A stretch of DNA of 16,547 nt from an uncultured Collinsella sp. GTDB lineage: Bacteria > Actinomycetota > Coriobacteriia > Coriobacteriales > Coriobacteriaceae. Under the pieces are notes generated by a model. The model saw only the letters and a list, made by a program, of their open reading frames with translations. It was not told where the DNA came from and ran no database searches. The translations under genes were made by a program, and so were the position numbers. Shown one piece after another: positions 6,664 through 14,908 of this stretch; positions within the stretch are counted from its first letter, which is position 1; every line of letters begins with the position of its first letter. The stretch lies in contig URZR01000018.1 of the NCBI GenBank assembly GCA_900552425.1, positions 1 through 16,547 on the forward strand, in the 5' to 3' direction.

Positions 6664-8964
6664 TTACTCGGCAGCGGCCTTGAACTTGTTGTAGTTGATC
6701 AGGCAGCCGGCCTTGACGATGGCACGCTCTTCGGCCGTCATATCGGCAATATAGAGCTCAATCTGCTCGACCGCACCATCGGCGCGCACCACGTAGGCGG
6801 CGATGTCCTTCAGGTCGCCATCGAGCGCGGCACGGATACCCGGCACAAAGACGTAATCGCCCACCTCAAAGTTGGGCTCCGTCTCCATCTGGAAGGGCAC
6901 CATGCCCCAGTTCATCACGTTGGAGCGATAGCGCTTGGTGGCGTACTCGTGGACGATGTTGGCCAGGCCGCCAATTACGCGCTGGCAGCTCGCGGCCTGC
7001 TCGCGGGCGCTGCCGTCGCCAGGCTTCTTGGCGTAAATCATGGAACCGAACTCGGTCGCCTTGGCATCGGCCGCGACACCCGCGCCGGCCAGCGCCTCAA
7101 ACACACCGGCAAGCTCGGCATCGAACGCCGCCAGGTCGCCCGCGGACTCGCCGGCAACGCGACGCTTCTCCACAGCGTCGACCTCCTTGGAGCGACCCAC
7201 GTAGGCCGGGTCGCGGCGGCTCAGCGTAAACTCAGCCAGGCCCAGCGGGTTGGAGCGGAAGGAGCTCGTCTCGCCCGAGGGAATGAGCTCGTCGGTCGTG
7301 GTGACCGGGTCCATGATCTTGGAGCAAACCTTGAGCAGGATGTCGTCGCCGAGCGGCTCCATCGCGGGCCACGGCTTGATGTTGGGGCCTTCGACCAGCT
7401 CGTCGGCAGGCTCCGCCTTGCCAAAGCCCCAGTACACGCGCTTCTTGTACGGCGCGTCGTCAAAGGTGTACTCGCAGGCCTCGTCCCAAGTGTCCTCGGG
7501 CAGGTCGGTCGCCGGCGTCAGGACGCCGCCGTTGGCAGCCGTTGCCGCAATGGAGCGGGCGTCCATCAGGGCCACGGCGCTCAGCTGGCCATTACCCGGC
7601 TTGGAACCCTCGCGGTTGGGGAAGTTGCGCGTGGTGTGACGGATCGAAAGGCCGTTGTTGGCGGGCGTGTCGCCGGCGCCGAAGCACGGGCCGCAGAATG
7701 CCGTGCGCACGATTGCGCCGGCCTCCATGAGGTCGTAGATGTAGCCGCGGCGTGTAAGTTCGAGCGCCACGGGCTGGCTCGTGGGATAGACCGACAGCGA
7801 GAACTCGCCGCAGCCGGTATTGGCGCCCTTGAGCACGCGGGCAGCCTGGACCACGGAGTCATAGTTGCCGCCCGAGCAGCCGGCGATAACGCCCTGCTGC
7901 ACGTGCAGCTTGCCGTCGACGATCTTGTCGAGCAGGCTAAAGTGCGTCTTGCCCTCGCCGATCTTGGCGGCCTCGAGCTCCACCTCGTGCAGGATGTCCT
8001 CGAGGTTCTCGTTGAGCTCGTCGATCTCAAAGCCGTTGGAAGGATGGAACGGCAGTGCGATCATGGGCTTGATGCTCGACAGGTCGACCTCGACGCAACC
8101 GTCGTAGTAGGCGACATCGGCGGGCTTGAGCTCGCGATAGTCGTCGCCGCGGCCGTGCATGGTCAAAAACGCGTGCGTGTCCTCGTCGGTGGCCCAGATG
8201 CTCGACAGGCAGGTGGTCTCGGTGGTCATGACGTCAACGCCGTTGCGGTAGTCGGTCGTCATGCTCGCGATGCCCGGGCCCACAAACTCCATGACATTGT
8301 TCTTGACGTAGCCCTTGGCAAAGACGGCGCGAATGATGGCGAGCGCCACGTCGTGCGGGCCGACGCCGGGGCGCGGGGCGCCCGTGAGGTAGATGGCCAC
8401 GACGCCGGGATAGGCGACATCGTAGGTGTCGCGCAGCAGCTGCTTTGCCAACTCGCCGCCGCCCTCGCCCACGGCTATGGTACCCAGGGCACCATAGCGG
8501 GTGTGCGAGTCGGAACCCAGGATCATCTTGCCGCAACCGGCGAAGTTCTCGCGCATAAAGGAGTGGATGACGGCGATGTGCGGCGGAACGAAGATGCCGC
8601 CGTACTTCTTGGCTGCGGAAAGGCCAAAGACGTGGTCGTCCTCATTGATGGTGCCGCCCACGGCGCACAGCGAGTTATGGCAGTTGGTGAGCACGTAAGG
8701 CAGCGGGAACTGCTCCATGCCCGAAGCGCGCGCCGTCTGGATGATGCCGACAAAGGTGATGTCGTGGCTCGCCATGGCATCGAAGCGAATCTTGAGTGCC
8801 TCGGGGTCGCCCGACGTATTGTGTGCCTGGAGGATCGAATACGCGATGGTGCCGCGTTTGGCATCCTCGGGCGCCTGCGTAATGCCACGCTCAGCAGCCT
8901 CGGCCACAGGCACAACCTCGCTACCGCCGCGCAGGTAGATGCCGTCCTCGTACAGCTTGACCAT
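6664..8964 (-). CDS. Aconitase-superfamily hydratase (YbhJ-like)
   Basis: A 766-residue iron-sulfur (de)hydratase of the aconitase superfamily, predicted cytoplasmic. Visible motifs: GSDSHT (150-155), the cluster cysteine in AGCSGG (C363), the pair CGPC (C424, C427) supplying the other two [4Fe-4S] ligands, NFPNREGS (447-454) in place of the aconitase NRNF stretch, and in the C-terminal swivel domain GDGSARE and RYRSNVMNWGMVPF, which match the substrate-binding Ser-Arg and Arg-Ser-Asn regions. Length and motifs resemble the uncharacterised E. coli hydratase YbhJ more than AcnA (about 890) or AcnB. The ATG at 8964 has GGGAG five bases upstream; an in-frame GTG at 9066 lacks a ribosome binding site. 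The gene is monocistronic, between palindromic elements. The substrate is unknown; citrate/isocitrate is possible but not shown. Confidence 0.88.
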   Translation of the reverse strand: MVKLYEDGIYLRGGSEVVPVAEAAERGITQAPEDAKRGTIAYSILQAHNTSGDPEALKIRFDAMASHDITFVGIIQTARASGMEQFPLPYVLTNCHNSLCAVGGTINEDDHVFGLSAAKKYGGIFVPPHIAVIHSFMRENFAGCGKMILGSDSHTRYGALGTIAVGEGGGELAKQLLRDTYDVAYPGVVAIYLTGAPRPGVGPHDVALAIIRAVFAKGYVKNNVMEFVGPGIASMTTDYRNGVDVMTTETTCLSSIWATDEDTHAFLTMHGRGDDYRELKPADVAYYDGCVEVDLSSIKPMIALPFHPSNGFEIDELNENLEDILHEVELEAAKIGEGKTHFSLLDKIVDGKLHVQQGVIAGCSGGNYDSVVQAARVLKGANTGCGEFSLSVYPTSQPVALELTRRGYIYDLMEAGAIVRTAFCGPCFGAGDTPANNGLSIRHTTRNFPNREGSKPGNGQLSAVALMDARSIAATAANGGVLTPATDLPEDTWDEACEYTFDDAPYKKRVYWGFGKAEPADELVEGPNIKPWPAMEPLGDDILLKVCSKIMDPVTTTDELIPSGETSSFRSNPLGLAEFTLSRRDPAYVGRSKEVDAVEKRRVAGESAGDLAAFDAELAGVFEALAGAGVAADAKATEFGSMIYAKKPGDGSAREQAASCQRVIGGLANIVHEYATKRYRSNVMNWGMVPFQMETEPNFEVGDYVFVPGIRAALDGDLKDIAAYVVRADGAVEQIELYIADMTAEERAIVKAGCLINYNKFKAAAE

Positions 8965-8979
8965 ACTGTCTCCCACTCT

Positions 8980-8996
8980 GCCCAAAAGATTTGGGC
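8980..8996 (-). promoter_or_regulatory. Leader hairpin just before the hydratase ribosome binding site
   Basis: GCCCAAA-AGA-TTTGGGC forms a 7-bp stem with a three-base loop, ending 15 bases before the hydratase start codon and close to its GGGAG. It is at a position where folding could limit ribosome access. No match to a known iron-responsive element is claimed. Confidence 0.35.
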
Positions 8997-9101
8997 GCAT
9001 AGCATACATTCGTTCAATATCGTGCCATAGAACGGTTGCCAGCGGGTTACGAATCTGTACGTTCACTTTATCTCAGTAAAGCAAAGAACGAGTTGGGTGC
9101 C

Positions 9102-9223
9102 GGGGGCAGACTTAGACGCCGAAATGACGAGAGTGGATAATCTCCCACTTTGAGCCTGCAAACAGGCCAAAAACGGGAGATTATCCACTCTCATTCTGCG
9201 GGCACTCATTTAAGTCTGTCCCC
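9102..9223. repeat. Nested composite palindrome (MITE-like), 122 bp
   Basis: Three symmetric layers share roughly one centre. The outer arms are GGGGGCAGACTTA (9102-9114) and TAAGTCTGTCCCC (9211-9223), complementary at 12 of 13 positions. The inner arms are a perfect 18-bp inverted repeat (9129-9146 and 9175-9192). The core is GCCTG-CAAA-CAGGC-type (9154-9167). The whole lies between the hydratase gene and hspR and contains no reading frame of note. Such symmetry fits a small non-autonomous mobile element; no transposase is in the window. Confidence 0.6.
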
Positions 9224-9234
9224 AATGAGTGCCC
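9200..9234 (-). repeat. Palindrome immediately downstream of hspR with a GGGGACAG loop
   Basis: GGGCACTCATT (9200-9210) and AATGAGTGCCC (9224-9234) are perfect 11-bp arms around a 13-base loop that reads GGGGACAGACTTA on the minus strand. It begins 17 bases after the hspR stop codon. It has no run of T, but may stabilise the 3' end of the dnaJ-hspR message. The loop resembles the GGGACAGGCAC loop of the 35-bp repeats while the stem is different, and it forms one half of the outer layer of the neighbouring composite palindrome. Confidence 0.6.
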
Positions 9235-9250
9235 GGCAGCGTCGGCGGAG

Positions 9251-9667
9251 CTATAGGTCGCTACCCGTACCTAGCAGCTTGCGCATGACTTGCTCGGGGT
9301 TGACCGAGCCGTCGCGCGGGGCCAGGGCGGTGATCTTCTTCTGCATCTTGTACTCGTGTAGCTCGTCCTCGAGCTGGCGAACGCGGGCGCGAAGCTTCTC
9401 GTTTTCGCGATCGCGCTCCTCGGCACGCTCCTTCATATCGAGAATGCGCACCACGCCGGCAAGGTTGATACCCTCGTCAGTCAGCTGGTTGATGAGCTCC
9501 AGACGCTCGATATCGGCACGCGAATACAGGCGCGTGTTACCGCCCGAGCGCTGGGGGTTCACCAGGCCCTTGGACTCGTAGACGCGCAGAGTCTGCGGAT
9601 GCATGCCGGTCAGCTCGGCCGCCACGCTGATCATGTACAGCGGTTTGTTCCTATTGTCCTCGGCCAT
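9251..9667 (-). CDS. hspR: Heat-shock repressor HspR (MerR family)
   Basis: A 138-residue MerR-type regulator. The N-terminal winged helix-turn-helix (about 11-80) has the HspR-typical HPQTLRVYESKGLVNPQRS segment followed by GNTRLYS, and residues 78-115 are a charged coiled coil for dimerisation. There are no conserved cysteines of metal-sensing MerR proteins, which fits HspR. In actinobacteria HspR represses the dnaK operon and clpB and uses DnaK as co-repressor. It is the last gene of the chaperone cluster, 72 bases after dnaJ with no terminator between, so it is probably co-transcribed and autoregulated. The ATG at 9667 has AAAGGGG about nine bases upstream. The shared motif upstream of dnaK and clpB is its likely target. 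Confidence 0.93.
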   Translation of the reverse strand: MAEDNRNKPLYMISVAAELTGMHPQTLRVYESKGLVNPQRSGGNTRLYSRADIERLELINQLTDEGINLAGVVRILDMKERAEERDRENEKLRARVRQLEDELHEYKMQKKITALAPRDGSVNPEQVMRKLLGTGSDL

Positions 9668-9739
9668 GCCACCTGACCCCTTTCCGTCTCGTTATCGTCC
9701 ATCATAAGCCCGCGGGCGTGGGCGTGCGCCGCGACCGCC

Positions 9740-10699
9740 CTAGTACGTCGCCTTGTAACGATTGACCTTCTCGCGATAGTCGCGCGTGTCGGCCTCACGC
9801 AGCTTGGTCATGGCATCGCGCTCGTCATCGGACAGGTTCGTGGGAACCTGCACCTTAATCTCGACGAGCAGCGCGCCTGTGCGGCCACGGTGCTTGACGT
9901 CGGGCGCACCCATCTCCTTAAAGCGGAACTTCTTGCCCGTCTGGGTGCCCGCAGGCACTTTCAGACGAACCGTCGCACCGCCGGGCGTGGGCACGTCCAC
10001 CGTGCAGCCGAGCGCCGCCTCGTAGACCGAGACCGGTACCTCCATGGTCACGTCGGCGCCTTTGCGCTTAAACAGCGGGTGCTCCTCCACATGTGTGGTC
10101 ACGACCAGGTCGCCGCGCTCGCCACCGGCAACGCCATACTCGCCGCGACGTTTGTAGCGCAGCTTGCCGCCGTCGACCGCGCCCGCGGGCACCGAGACCG
10201 TAATGGTTTGCTGTTCGCCCGTCGAGGGAATGCGGTAGGTGACCTTGTGCGTCACGCCGCGAAACGCGTCCTCGGCCGTCACATCGACGGTCAGCGACAG
10301 GTCGCCGCCCTTGCGAGCGCGACTGCGACCCGCGCCGGCATTGCCTGCAGCCCCGGCAAAGCCCGAGCCCCAATCGCTGCCCCAGGCGCCGTTACCGCTA
10401 AAGATGCTGTCGAAGATATCGCCCCAGCCGCTGGCGCCCGCGCCGGCACCGTAGCCGCCGCCATACGCGCCGCCCGCGCCCGGCATGCCGCCAAACATGA
10501 GCATCTGGTCGTACTCTTTGCGCTTCTTCTCGTCCGAAAGCGTCTCGTAGGCCTCGCTGATCTCCTTAAACTTGGCCTCGTCGCCGCCGGCGTCGGGGTG
10601 ATATTTTTGCGCGAGCTTGCGAAACGCGCTCTTAATCTCTTTGTCGGAGGCGCTCTTGGATACGCCCAGGATGTCATAGAAGGTTTTGCCTGCAGCCAT
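9740..10699 (-). CDS. dnaJ: DnaJ-family co-chaperone without zinc finger (type II / CbpA-like)
   Basis: A 319-residue Hsp40 that delivers clients to DnaK and stimulates its ATPase. The J domain (about 5-68) has the HPD motif at residues 34-36. A Gly/Ala-rich linker follows (about 70-130), then the two C-terminal client-binding beta domains (about 135-310). The CxxCxGxG zinc-finger repeats are absent, making it type II; a type I DnaJ is probably encoded elsewhere. The ATG at 10699 is preceded by GAGAGGAG at five bases. It lies downstream of grpE but is separated from it by a strong hairpin, and upstream of hspR. The chromosomal order dnaK-grpE-dnaJ-hspR is characteristic of actinobacteria. Confidence 0.93.
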   Translation of the reverse strand: MAAGKTFYDILGVSKSASDKEIKSAFRKLAQKYHPDAGGDEAKFKEISEAYETLSDEKKRKEYDQMLMFGGMPGAGGAYGGGYGAGAGASGWGDIFDSIFSGNGAWGSDWGSGFAGAAGNAGAGRSRARKGGDLSLTVDVTAEDAFRGVTHKVTYRIPSTGEQQTITVSVPAGAVDGGKLRYKRRGEYGVAGGERGDLVVTTHVEEHPLFKRKGADVTMEVPVSVYEAALGCTVDVPTPGGATVRLKVPAGTQTGKKFRFKEMGAPDVKHRGRTGALLVEIKVQVPTNLSDDERDAMTKLREADTRDYREKVNRYKATY

Positions 10700-10721
10700 C
10701 GTAGCTCCTCTCCTGTTACAT

Positions 10722-10743
10722 CCGCCGCCCCTGCGGACGGCGG
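10722..10743 (-). promoter_or_regulatory. GC-rich hairpin in the dnaJ leader
   Basis: CCGCCG (10722-10727) and CGGCGG (10738-10743) pair around a ten-base loop and end 22 bases before the dnaJ start codon, the same spacing as the hairpin before clpB. It may stabilise the 5' end of a processed or separately started dnaJ-hspR transcript. Confidence 0.4.
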
Positions 10744-10769
10744 CTCATGCTGTCATATGGCACTTGGCC

Positions 10770-10802
10770 AGAAAGGGCCCCGGGTGTTGCCCCGGGGCCC
10801 TT
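10770..10802 (-). terminator. Strong hairpin between grpE and dnaJ (attenuating terminator)
   Basis: A perfect 12-bp stem, AAGGGCCCCGGG / CCCGGGGCCCTT (10773-10784 and 10791-10802), with a six-base loop, starts five bases after the grpE stop codon and is followed on the minus strand by TCTGG after the stem's own TT, so the T tract is short. It probably lowers, rather than stops, read-through from dnaK-grpE into dnaJ-hspR. Confidence 0.65.
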
Positions 10803-10807
10803 CTCAA

Positions 10808-11650
10808 TTACTCCTCGGTGCTCTCGGCCGTATCGGCCGTACCATCCTCGGGCGCCGCTTCGGGCTCCGGTGCGGGGCGCTTCTCGCCACCGTAGGTCAC
10901 CGTCACCATCGCGGAACGCAGGATGCGATCTGCCATGCGGTAGCCCTTCTGGTACACGTCGTTGACGGTCTCGTCGTACTGCGATGCGTCCTCGACGCGA
11001 CCCACAGCCTGGTGCTCGAGCGGATCGAACGCCTCGCCCTTGGGGTCGATGGGCTCAACGCCCTCGTGCGCAAACACATCGAGCAGCTTGGCATGCACCG
11101 CATCGACGCCATCGACGAACTGCTTAAAGTCGTCGGCAAGCTCTTGGCTGCGGGCATGGTCGATCGCGCGCTCGATATCGTCGATTACCGGCAACAGCGC
11201 GGTGACAAGCTTCTCAGTCGCGCGGTCGCGCTCGGCGATGCGCTCGTTGGCGGTGCGGCGACGGAAGTTCTCCCAGTCGGCCTGCAAACGGGCGGTGCGC
11301 TCGGTGGCGTCCTTCGCCTTGTCCTCGGCAGCCTTCTGAGCCTCTGCCGCAGCATCAAGCTCATTGCGCACGTCGGCAAGCTCCTTTTGGGCCTGCTCGA
11401 ACTTGAGCTTAAAGTCGTTGTCGGCGGCTTCCTCACCGGCGCGGATAGCGGCTTCCACCATCTCGTCCTCGGTCATCGTCGCCTCCTTGTTGGAATCCTC
11501 TACCTGGTTCTCGGCAGCCTCGGCGGCCGGGGCCTCGTTGACCTCAGTATCGTCGACGGCCTCTACGGGAATCTTCACGTCCTTCTCCTCAGAGTCAACG
11601 GGGGCGGCGCCAGTGGCGGCCGCCTCCGTGCGAGCTTTACGGGCGGACAT
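10808..11650 (-). CDS. grpE: Nucleotide exchange factor GrpE
   Basis: A 280-residue GrpE, the ADP/ATP exchange factor of DnaK, longer than the usual 180-220 residues because of an acidic, Ala/Glu-rich N-terminal extension of about 75 residues and an acidic Pro/Glu tail. The long coiled coil covers about 80-165, with the ARLQADWENFRRR segment typical of GrpE, and the beta domain ends in the conserved YRMADRILRSAMVTV stretch. The start at 11650 lies two bases after the dnaK stop, so translation is coupled. A second in-frame ATG (residue 59, position 11476) has a perfect AAGGAGG five bases upstream and would give a standard-sized 222-residue GrpE; both forms may be made. Confidence 0.95.
   Translation of the reverse strand: MSARKARTEAAATGAAPVDSEEKDVKIPVEAVDDTEVNEAPAAEAAENQVEDSNKEATMTEDEMVEAAIRAGEEAADNDFKLKFEQAQKELADVRNELDAAAEAQKAAEDKAKDATERTARLQADWENFRRRTANERIAERDRATEKLVTALLPVIDDIERAIDHARSQELADDFKQFVDGVDAVHAKLLDVFAHEGVEPIDPKGEAFDPLEHQAVGRVEDASQYDETVNDVYQKGYRMADRILRSAMVTVTYGGEKRPAPEPEAAPEDGTADTAESTEE
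11482..11488 (-). promoter_or_regulatory. Perfect internal Shine-Dalgarno within grpE
   Basis: AAGGAGG on the minus strand lies five bases before the ATG at 11476 (Met59 of the long GrpE). It is a better ribosome binding site than the one for the annotated start at 11650 (GAGGA inside the end of dnaK). It either marks the real start or provides a second, shorter GrpE. Confidence 0.5.
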
Positions 11651-11652
11651 GA

Positions 11653-13545
<1,893 letters not shown>

Positions 13546-13636
13546 AATAATCATCCCTTCTTGGGGTTGGACCGCGCTCCCCGAGTCGCCGTGAAGCAGC
13601 GGTGCCTTTTTCGTTCGGTAGTACTATATCCCCTTA

Positions 13637-13665
13637 AGTATCGCGATATACAAAATCTAAGTCAA
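13637..13665 (-). promoter_or_regulatory. Candidate dnaK promoter
   Basis: On the minus strand TTGACT (13660-13665) and GATACT (13637-13642) are separated by 17 bases and match the sigma-70 consensus at 5/6 and 4/6 positions. The -35 box overlaps the putative HspR operator, which would explain repression. An alternative -10, TATAGT, lies a few bases further downstream (near 13625) without a good -35. Confidence 0.5.
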
Positions 13666-13679
13666 TTCATATAAGATTT
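13653..13679. promoter_or_regulatory. Putative HspR operator upstream of dnaK
   Basis: AAATCTAAGT-N6-ATATAAGATTT (spacer caattc) is identical in both halves to the motif before clpB (4628-4654), where the spacer is ctctat. It overlaps the -35 box of the best dnaK promoter and lies 108 bases from the dnaK start codon. Sharing between exactly the two loci that HspR controls in other actinobacteria supports the assignment; DNA binding itself is inferred. Confidence 0.7.
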
Positions 13680-13687
13680 CTTATTGC

Positions 13688-13944
13688 CGAGAGTTTAGGT
13701 TCTCAAATGCGCAGGTAGATGCGCTGTTTGAGTTCTCGACAGATCTATTGAGATCTATGTAGAGATGGCTGAGGTTTGGACCGGAGCCACACGGAACGAT
13801 CTTGGGGCACCCCCGAGGAAAGCGCGACCCGTTTTGAGCGTCGGTTCCGGGATGCGCTTTCCAAAGCGCGCTCAATAGCTCAATATTTCAAGTCACCTTT
13901 AGCTAACATTTGCGCAGCTCAGCGGCCCCACCTGCGCGTTTTTT
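13688..13944 (+). ncRNA. Candidate structured RNA between dnaK and ferredoxin
   Basis: This stretch has no convincing reading frame but folds into successive hairpins. CTCAAA-t-GCGCA / TGCGC-tg-TTTGAG (13702-13732) is enclosed by CGAGA / TCTCG (13688-13692 and 13734-13738). ACAGATCT / AGATCT-a-TGT (13739-13760) and CTTGGG / CCCGAG (13801-13817) follow. A long-range GGAAAGCGC / GCGCTTTCC pairing (13817-13825 and 13854-13862) overlaps a GCGCTTT-CC-AAAGCGC palindrome (13854-13869). It ends in a stem followed by TTTTTT. The terminator serves no recognised plus-strand gene, which argues for a small RNA. A plus-strand TATACA-N17-TATAAG (13648-13676) could drive it, overlapping the dnaK operator. 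It matches no RNA family I recognise (tmRNA, SRP, RNase P, tRNA were considered). Confidence 0.35.
13912..13944 (+). terminator. Orphan plus-strand terminator
   Basis: GCGCAG (13912-13917) and CTGCGC (13932-13937) form a 6-bp stem with a 14-base loop, followed by G and six T (13939-13944). No coding gene on the plus strand precedes it within this window's intergenic region, so it either ends a small RNA or protects the ferredoxin promoter from read-through. Confidence 0.5.
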
Positions 13945-13996
13945 AGTAAACCTTGGCATACTCGGCGAACGGTATGAAGATGCCGGCCAGAGGGTA

Positions 13997-14024
13997 TTGC
14001 AAACGGTCGCTCCCGTGGTATGTT
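13997..14024 (+). promoter_or_regulatory. Candidate ferredoxin promoter
   Basis: TTGCAA (13997-14002), a 16-base spacer and TATGTT (14019-14024) match -35 and -10 consensus at four of six positions each, and TGG before the -10 gives an extended -10 element. A start about seven bases later leaves a leader of roughly 55 bases before the ferredoxin ATG. Confidence 0.45.
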
Positions 14025-14085
14025 TTTGCCCGAATCAAACCGGCGCGCATCGCCTGTAGCGTCGGTCAACAGAGAGGAAACTACC

Positions 14086-14271
14086 ATGGCTCATCCCGTA
14101 ATTGATGCCGACGAGTGCATCGCTTGTGGCGTTTGCGTCGACTCCTGCCCCGCTGGCGTTCTGGAGCTCCAGGACGTCGCTACCGTCGCCGACGAGGACT
14201 CCTGCGTCGCCTGTGGCGCTTGCCAGGACGCTTGCCCCGCTGGCGCGATCACCGAGATCGTCGAGGAGTAA
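14086..14271 (+). CDS. 2[4Fe-4S] ferredoxin, clostridial type
   Basis: A 61-residue electron carrier with two symmetric cluster motifs: CIACGVCVDSCP (C11, C14, C17, C21) and CVACGACQDACP (C40, C43, C46, C50). Each cluster takes three cysteines from one motif and the fourth from the other, as usual. It is a low-potential cytoplasmic ferredoxin of the kind used by pyruvate:ferredoxin oxidoreductase and hydrogenases in fermenting anaerobes; the actual partner is not in the window. The ATG at 14086 has AGAGGA about eight bases upstream; upstream in-frame codons have no ribosome binding site. It is monocistronic, with its own promoter and terminator. The rest of the protein is acidic, as expected. 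Confidence 0.95.
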   Translation: MAHPVIDADECIACGVCVDSCPAGVLELQDVATVADEDSCVACGACQDACPAGAITEIVEE

Positions 14272-14315
14272 CAACTCCCCCACCTGCACACTCAAAAGTA
14301 CACCGTGCACAAACA

Positions 14316-14353
14316 AAAAGGAGGCCTCCGCATCGCCGCGGAGGCCTCCTTTT
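14316..14353 (+). terminator. Bidirectional terminator between ferredoxin and niaR
   Basis: A perfect 16-bp stem, AAAAGGAGGCCTCCGC / GCGGAGGCCTCCTTTT (14316-14331 and 14338-14353), with a six-base loop. It ends in T on the plus strand and equally in T on the minus strand, and lies between the convergent ferredoxin and niaR genes, serving both. Confidence 0.9.
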
Positions 14354-14362
14354 GCATGTGTT

Positions 14363-14908
14363 CTAGGACAAATCATCCTCGTAGGGCATTAAATCGGCAA
14401 GGTAGCCCTTCTCCTTGAGCATGGCCTCGATCTCGTCGAGGGTTTGCTCATCCTCTGCCGCAATGCGATGGAAGTGATAGCCGCTCGTCACCGTTAATAG
14501 TGGAAAGCTCTTGCCGCTCTCGATATCGTGCAGGTAGCGCTCAACATCGCGACGATTGCGAATGTCCAGGTCGGCCGTGATCTTACCGTACACGCGGTGA
14601 TTGACGATCACGTTGAGCACGGCGCCGCCGGCGTCGACGATACTCGTGAGCTCATCGCCTGCCTGCTCAACGCTGTGGCGAACCTTAACAAGACGCGTGG
14701 GCACGGCGGGGCTACTCGCGGCTTCCTGCAGCACGTAGCCGCGGTTGGTCGCCACGATATCGTGCCCATCGGCACGCAACAGGGCAATATCCTGAACCAC
14801 GACCTGACGGCTCACGCCAACCTCGCGGGCAAGTGCGCTGCCCGAAACGGGCTCCTTGGCTCCTTCGAGCACGCCCATGATGGCACGGCGACGCTCGCGG
14901 GCGTTCAT
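14363..14908 (-). CDS. niaR: Transcriptional repressor of NAD biosynthesis, NiaR (HTH + 3H domain)
   Basis: A 181-residue niacin-responsive repressor. An N-terminal helix-turn-helix (about 6-60, with SGSALAREVGVSRQVVVQDI) is followed by the 3H domain (about 72-175), named for three conserved histidines: VRH (78), VNH (104) and YLH (127). H78, E86, H145 and H147 are placed like the metal-binding ligands of the Thermotoga maritima homologue. NiaR binds nicotinic acid and represses NAD synthesis and niacin uptake genes in Gram-positive bacteria. Its ATG shares one base with the nadC stop codon (TAATG), so it is translationally coupled to nadC and autoregulation of the operon is likely. The operator should lie before the first operon gene, right of this window. 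The gene is also called yrxA or nadR in databases. Confidence 0.92.
   Translation of the reverse strand: MNARERRRAIMGVLEGAKEPVSGSALAREVGVSRQVVVQDIALLRADGHDIVATNRGYVLQEAASSPAVPTRLVKVRHSVEQAGDELTSIVDAGGAVLNVIVNHRVYGKITADLDIRNRRDVERYLHDIESGKSFPLLTVTSGYHFHRIAAEDEQTLDEIEAMLKEKGYLADLMPYEDDLS

Noticed and set aside
8965..9066. Longer hydratase start (GTG at 9066)
   Set aside because: No ribosome binding site; the ATG at 8964 has GGGAG at five bases and matches the family N-terminus better.
9200..9234. Possible CIRCE element (HrcA site) because GCACTC and GAGTGC are present
   Set aside because: CIRCE is TTAGCACTC-N9-GAGTGCTAA; here the two halves are 19 bases apart, flanks do not match and it lies after hspR, not before a chaperone gene.
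13546..13554. DnaK start three codons upstream (MIIMSK)
   Set aside because: The AAGGG ribosome binding site would touch the start codon; MSKILGIDLG is the usual DnaK N-terminus.
13688..13944. Known structured RNAs (tmRNA, SRP RNA, RNase P RNA, tRNA, 6C RNA) for the region before ferredoxin
   Set aside because: No CCA or T-loop signature, no GGAAG/AGCAG SRP core, no RNase P P4 motif, and only one C run where 6C RNA needs two.
13681..14087. Short open frames of 62-64 codons upstream of ferredoxin on the minus strand
   Set aside because: No ribosome binding sites, atypical composition, and they cross the terminator and the ferredoxin promoter.
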